A DNA stretch of 34,109 nucleotides. It comes from Candidatus Aerophobus profundus SCGC AAA252-L23. Its GTDB lineage: Bacteria; Aerophobota; Aerophobia; Aerophobales; Aerophobaceae. Below, in pieces: positions 33,364 through 34,109 of this stretch (its first letter is position 1; every line of letters begins with the position of its first letter). Made by a program: the position numbers and the translations under genes. The DNA lies in the NCBI GenBank assembly GCA_000402295.1, contig AQRW01000184.1, positions 1 to 34,109 on the forward strand, read 5' to 3'. A model generated the notes under the pieces. That model was not told the origin of the DNA. It saw only the letters and a list, made by a program, of their open reading frames with translations, and ran no database searches.

Positions 33364-34109
33364 TCAACCGAGAACAGCCGCTGCTTGACTCGCGAGCGGA
33401 TACTGACCCAGCTTTCTTCCGGCAGCGAACATGGCACAGATGTTTTCCGGCGACACGTCAGGGATCATGTTGTGCACCGCCGCCAGAACATAGCCACCAC
33501 CGGGCGCGAGATCCAGAATTCTCCGCTCTACCTCGTCCCATACCTCACGTTCCGATCCGAAAGGCATAACGTGTTGGGTGTCAATCGCCCCCCAGAAACA
33601 GATTCGATCCCCAAATTGTCGCTTCAACGCCGCCGTATCGCCCATATCACCCGCCGACACCTGTACCGGATTGAGAATATCAACTCCGATCTCGATCAGA
33701 TCTTCGATCAACCCCACGACGTTCCCGCAGCTATGGTAGAAAATCTTCGCCTTGGTGGCGGAATGAATCAGAGCGAACAATTCTGCTTGGTATGGTTTGA
33801 CCATTTCCCGGTACAGATCCGGTGAGAGAATCAAACTCTGATCCGTACCCAGATCATCTCCCACCGCGATGACGTCGATGTACTCCCCGACTTCCTCCAA
33901 AAACCTGCCGATCCTCTGTTTCTTGATATCCGTCAGTTTTCTCAATAGAGCATGGGCAAATCTCTTATCCACCACCAGATCCATGAGGAATTGCCCGAAT
34001 CCCCGCATGTACCACGCTTGTTCGAAAATCGAGCTACTGGGTCGTCCCACCACGGCGTAATTGGTAGATTGACCAAGACTCTTGGCCTCCTCGTGAATAC
34101 CATCAGTGC
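33364..34109 (-). CDS. Uroporphyrinogen decarboxylase-like (UroD/MtaA family) protein, 5' end beyond window
   Basis: The frame runs from the window edge (TDGIHEEAKSLGQSTNYAVV is readable at the right end) to TGA 33364, so at least 247 C-terminal residues. It has the TIM-barrel signatures of the URO-D superfamily: VIAVGDDLGTDQSLILSPDL, YREMVKPYQAELFALIH, KIFYHSCGNVVGLIEDLI with the HSCG metal/cofactor segment, DILNPVQVSAGDMG, ICFWGAIDTQHVMPFGS and GGGYVLAAVHNMIPDVSPEN. In sugar operons of anaerobes such proteins are not haem enzymes; some transfer methyl groups to corrinoids. The conserved HSCGN suggests a zinc/corrinoid-type member. First readable gene of the operon; 70 bp precede the kinase gene. 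Substrate unknown. Confidence 0.85.
   Translation of the reverse strand, partial: TDGIHEEAKSLGQSTNYAVVGRPSSSIFEQAWYMRGFGQFLMDLVVDKRFAHALLRKLTDIKKQRIGRFLEEVGEYIDVIAVGDDLGTDQSLILSPDLYREMVKPYQAELFALIHSATKAKIFYHSCGNVVGLIEDLIEIGVDILNPVQVSAGDMGDTAALKRQFGDRICFWGAIDTQHVMPFGSEREVWDEVERRILDLAPGGGYVLAAVHNMIPDVSPENICAMFAAGRKLGQYPLASQAAAVLG

Noticed and set aside
1..34109. CRISPR array
   Set aside because: No short direct repeats with regular unique spacers; the 141-bp units are coding and REP copies are irregular.

Overview
The window reads as a piece of a chromosome from an uncultivated, probably anaerobic bacterium. Bacterial features are a CCA-encoding tRNA-Phe, strong Shine-Dalgarno sites, a near-perfect sigma70 promoter, IS21-family elements, an integron-type attC site and HicB/RelE-type toxin-antitoxin pieces. 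I cannot name a phylum from the sequence alone. Base composition is patchy: AT-rich at about 1-6 kb, 7.5-10.6 kb and 16-22 kb, GC-rich at about 11-15.8 kb and 26-34 kb. That fits a region assembled from several imports.

Layout. 1-924: the N-terminal part of a secreted protein made of 47-residue repeats. 1296-3754 (minus): wreckage of an MjaI-type restriction-modification locus (twice-frameshifted endonuclease; methyltransferase with a staphylococcal-nuclease-like tail, split by a stop), whose methyltransferase N-terminus has been replaced by the truncated end of a dead tyrosine recombinase. 3824-5506: tRNA-Phe with an intact tyrosine recombinase whose 3' end runs into the tRNA, followed upstream by an excisionase-like and an XRE-type regulator, i.e. 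the control end of an integrated element. The XRE leader carries a candidate antisense small RNA. 5.8-7.5 kb: a CGNR zinc-finger protein, three REP-like repeats and decayed sequence.

7.5-22.05 kb is a defence island. It holds (i) a HEPN ribonuclease-like gene overlapping an AAA+/TPR ATPase gene, which I cannot match to a named system; (ii) a DUF3883 remnant running into a DUF4062/HATPase protein; (iii) a SIR2-HerA pair of the known Nezha type; (iv) on the other strand, a second, different SIR2 gene overlapping a 1001-residue partner; and (v) an ApeA-like HEPN gene split by a frameshift. A bidirectional hairpin terminator separates (iii) and (iv).

22.2-26.2 kb is a cassette-like stretch on the minus strand: an endonuclease III-like gene ending in a structurally convincing attC site, two diverged copies of a PD-(D/E)XK-like gene each followed by an attC half-site, a toxin-antitoxin pair fused by deletion and an orphan HicB. 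No integron integrase is present. 26.3-27.93 kb is a nest of IS21-family ends and a collapsed istA-istB fusion.

27.97 kb to the end is a five-gene minus-strand metabolic operon: uroporphyrinogen decarboxylase-like protein, FGGY carbohydrate kinase, FAD-linked oxidase, two-cluster Fe-S protein with CCG domains and a GldA-like dehydrogenase. Together they suggest oxidation and phosphorylation of a polyol or sugar acid, the FAD/Fe-S pair passing electrons to an acceptor.
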